Assembly: GCA_934148985.1 (NCBI GenBank)
Contig: CAKPDO010000037.1
Coordinates: 1 to 15,223, forward strand
DNA from: an uncultured Clostridia bacterium
Lineage (GTDB): Bacteria > Bacillota > Clostridia > TANB77 > CAG-508
Reading direction: 5' to 3'
DNA: 15,223 bases
Shown: piece after piece, positions 14,131-15,223 of the stretch
Layout: each line of letters opens with the position of its first letter
Position numbering within the stretch: the stretch's first letter is position 1
Notes under the pieces: generated by a model
Database searches by the model: none
Seen by the model: the letters and a program-made list of their open reading frames with translations, nothing else
Told to the model about the DNA's origin: nothing
Translations under genes and position numbers: made by a program

Positions 14131-14311
14131 ATGAATACATTTTTTATTAGACTATTTTTTTCAATTATTTGTATTTTTATTTTTTTCTATATACTTTCAT
14201 TTGGTATATTTGAAATTAAAACAAATAAAAACTTTATTGGACGGTATTTTTTCTATTATTCTAACACTGTGTAGTATTATTTTCAGTAATATTATTTTTT
14301 GGATTAATTAA
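14131..14311 (+). CDS. Small two-helix membrane protein of the ger operon (D-subunit-like), read through a +1 shift at CGG
   Basis: The gene begins with AAAGGAG 9 nt before ATG 14131, 15 bp after the gerC stop. The zero frame is open for 47 codons to TAG 14272. Its codon 38 is CGG (14242-14244). Skipping the C continues as GGIFSIILTLCSIIF and ends in WIN with TAA at 14309, just before the operon terminator. That gives a 59-residue protein with two transmembrane helices (about 4-26 and 37-57). The unshifted ending RYFFYYSNTV breaks the second helix. Two-helix small D proteins are known in Bacillus germinant-receptor operons as modulators of germination; the assignment here rests on size, topology and position, not on recognisable sequence. 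Confidence 0.6.
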
Positions 14312-14312
14312 T

Positions 14313-14360
14313 TATAAAAAAGCAAAGGACTATAAATAATAATTCCTTTGCTTTTTTATA
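14313..14360. terminator. Bidirectional terminator between the ger operon and the pilin-like gene
   Basis: A perfect 17-bp stem (14313-14329 with 14344-14360, containing AAAAAAGCAAAGGA) and a 14-nt loop. It starts 2 bp after the shifted stop of the D-like gene. The stop of the minus-strand gene (14358-14356) lies inside the right arm. Confidence 0.9.
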
Positions 14361-14838
14361 CTGTAACTTTATAAGATTTTGTAAAGTCATTAATCACTAT
14401 AAATAGATAATAATCTCCTGAAGGTGCTTCTTCATCGTATATTGCTAGCATATTATCTTTTGAACTACTTTTTTCAATATATGTCCATTTGCTTACTTTA
14501 TCAATTGTATCTTCTTTTGCCCATCCATATTTTATTAAATTTATATCTACATCATTTACATTAAATTCCACTATAATGCTTTCATCTTTTATACTTGTAT
14601 TTATAATATTTATTTCTATATTCTTTTGTTTTAAGATTTTTTCATAGCTTTCTTTTAAATTATTTTCGTCTAAAGAATTTCCCTCGTAGTTGTCTTTTAT
14701 TTGCCTGAATTCTCTATCTACTGCTGTTTGTTTACTTTGCATATATATTTGTACACATGCAACAGACGCAATAAAAAACATACATGAAACTAATACGAAT
14801 AATGTTATCGAACCTTTTTCACTTCTTAAATTTATCAT
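14356..14838 (-). CDS. Secreted or membrane-anchored protein with pilin-like N-terminus
   Basis: This 160-residue protein starts with MINLRSEKGSITLFVLVSCM: a short basic leader, the sequence EKG-S, then a 20-residue hydrophobic helix followed by a charged helical stretch (QSKQTAVDREFRQIKDNYE). This resembles class III/type IV pilin-like or TadE-like N-termini, but the glutamate expected at position +5 after the possible cleavage glycine is missing. The C-terminal part looks beta-rich (IIVEFNVNDVDINLIKYGW; GDYYLFIVINDFTKSYKVTV), as in a small extracellular domain. AAAGGAG lies 7 nt before the ATG. It is downstream of veg but separated by a terminator. The family and function are not known to me. 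Confidence 0.75.
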   Translation of the reverse strand: MINLRSEKGSITLFVLVSCMFFIASVACVQIYMQSKQTAVDREFRQIKDNYEGNSLDENNLKESYEKILKQKNIEINIINTSIKDESIIVEFNVNDVDINLIKYGWAKEDTIDKVSKWTYIEKSSSKDNMLAIYDEEAPSGDYYLFIVINDFTKSYKVTV

Positions 14839-14865
14839 TAAAGTTCTCCTTTGGGCTATATTTAC

Positions 14866-14898
14866 AAAAATGGCAAGTATTTTTAACTTGCCATTTTT
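14866..14898 (-). terminator. veg terminator
   Basis: A perfect 13-bp stem (AAAAATGGCAAGT at 14866-14878 with 14886-14898), 7-nt loop, T-run on either side. It begins 3 bp after the veg stop codon. Confidence 0.88.
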
Positions 14899-14900
14899 CT

Positions 14901-15200
14901 TTATACTTTTATTCTTTTTTTACTTACTACTTGTGCTGGTGGTATTAATGGGCAATATGTATTATCATCATTTAATACTTGAACTTCTACTGTTCTTGTT
15001 AGTATGTCTGTATAACTATATGTTGCATTTCTTGCTCCTTCATCATATTTTATTGTAAATATATTTGAATATACTTTTTCAATTGTGGCCTCTTTTTCAA
15101 AAGATTTGTTTCTCCCTAAAGTACCTTTAACTATTATCTTTTGTCCTATTTTGTCAAATATGTTTGACTTTAAGTTTGTAATATCTGTAGAGCAAATCAT
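14901..15200 (-). CDS. veg: Veg family protein
   Basis: The protein has 99 residues, slightly longer than B. subtilis Veg (~86). The Veg/DUF1021 pattern is clear: IGQKIIVKGTLGRNKSFEKE, then ATIEKVYSNIFTIKYDEG and SYSYTDILTRTVEV with the SYSYTD hallmark (here TYSYTD). A C-terminal extension (LNDDNTYCPLIPPAQVVSKKRIKV split over about 76-99) goes beyond the core. The family folds as a small SH3/KOW-like beta barrel; in Bacillus it is abundantly expressed and promotes biofilm matrix gene expression. The ATG at 15200 has AAGGTG about 8 nt upstream. Its promoter lies outside the window. Confidence 0.9.
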   Translation of the reverse strand: MICSTDITNLKSNIFDKIGQKIIVKGTLGRNKSFEKEATIEKVYSNIFTIKYDEGARNATYSYTDILTRTVEVQVLNDDNTYCPLIPPAQVVSKKRIKV

Positions 15201-15223
15201 TTATATCACCTTCTAATATATTT

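Overview
The window looks like chromosomal DNA from a low-GC, spore-forming member of the Clostridia (Bacillota), probably uncultured. The evidence is very AT-rich DNA, AAAGGAG-type ribosome binding sites, a gerA-type spore germination operon, Veg, LepA, HtrA and a TrmH/SpoU methyltransferase. No phage, insertion sequence, CRISPR, tRNA or rRNA was seen.

Layout. The plus-strand 3' end of an htrA-type protease (1-429) meets a shared terminator. A leftward cluster follows, read from right to left: a small charged protein (4240-4052), a hairpin, a large coiled-coil protein of unknown function (3981-2584), a short helical protein, a TrmH-family RNA 2'-O-methyltransferase and a membrane-anchored DUF3298-like protein (to 577). 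Upstream are lepA (6235-4409) and a single-domain rhodanese (6768-6430). The 6781-7356 gap holds a dense cluster of DnaA boxes and, next to it, what looks like a complete type I toxin-antitoxin locus. A leftward operon of a HIT hydrolase and a DUF1294 membrane protein follows, then a short alanyl-tRNA synthetase (9839-8088). A rightward germinant-receptor operon occupies 9972-14311 (A, B, C and a small two-helix D-like subunit). It converges on a pilin-like secreted protein and a veg gene, both on the minus strand.

Two signals stand out. (1) At 7080-7339, a 22-codon hydrophobic peptide gene with its own promoter and an SD-masking hairpin faces a roughly 75-nt RNA with a very strong promoter. 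The two share one bidirectional terminator. A 13-bp direct repeat makes the small RNA perfectly complementary to the peptide's start-codon region. This is the architecture of the Fst/par type I toxin-antitoxin family, but with a peptide I do not recognise. (2) In the germination operon, three reading-frame breaks (two in gerC, one in the D-like gene) each fall exactly on an in-frame CGG codon, and each is repaired by skipping the C (+1), so that a GGN glycine codon is read. CGG occurs more than twenty times in other genes here but always out of frame; the one exception is codon 13 of the small 4052-4240 gene. This suggests that CGG is unassigned or starved in this organism and acts as a +1 frameshift site. 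The competing explanation is a recurrent sequence error.

How the genes relate: A, B and C (plus D) should form one germinant receptor in the inner spore membrane, with a possible SigG promoter in front. lepA, alaS and the TrmH-type enzyme belong to translation. The remaining small operons are housekeeping or unknown.
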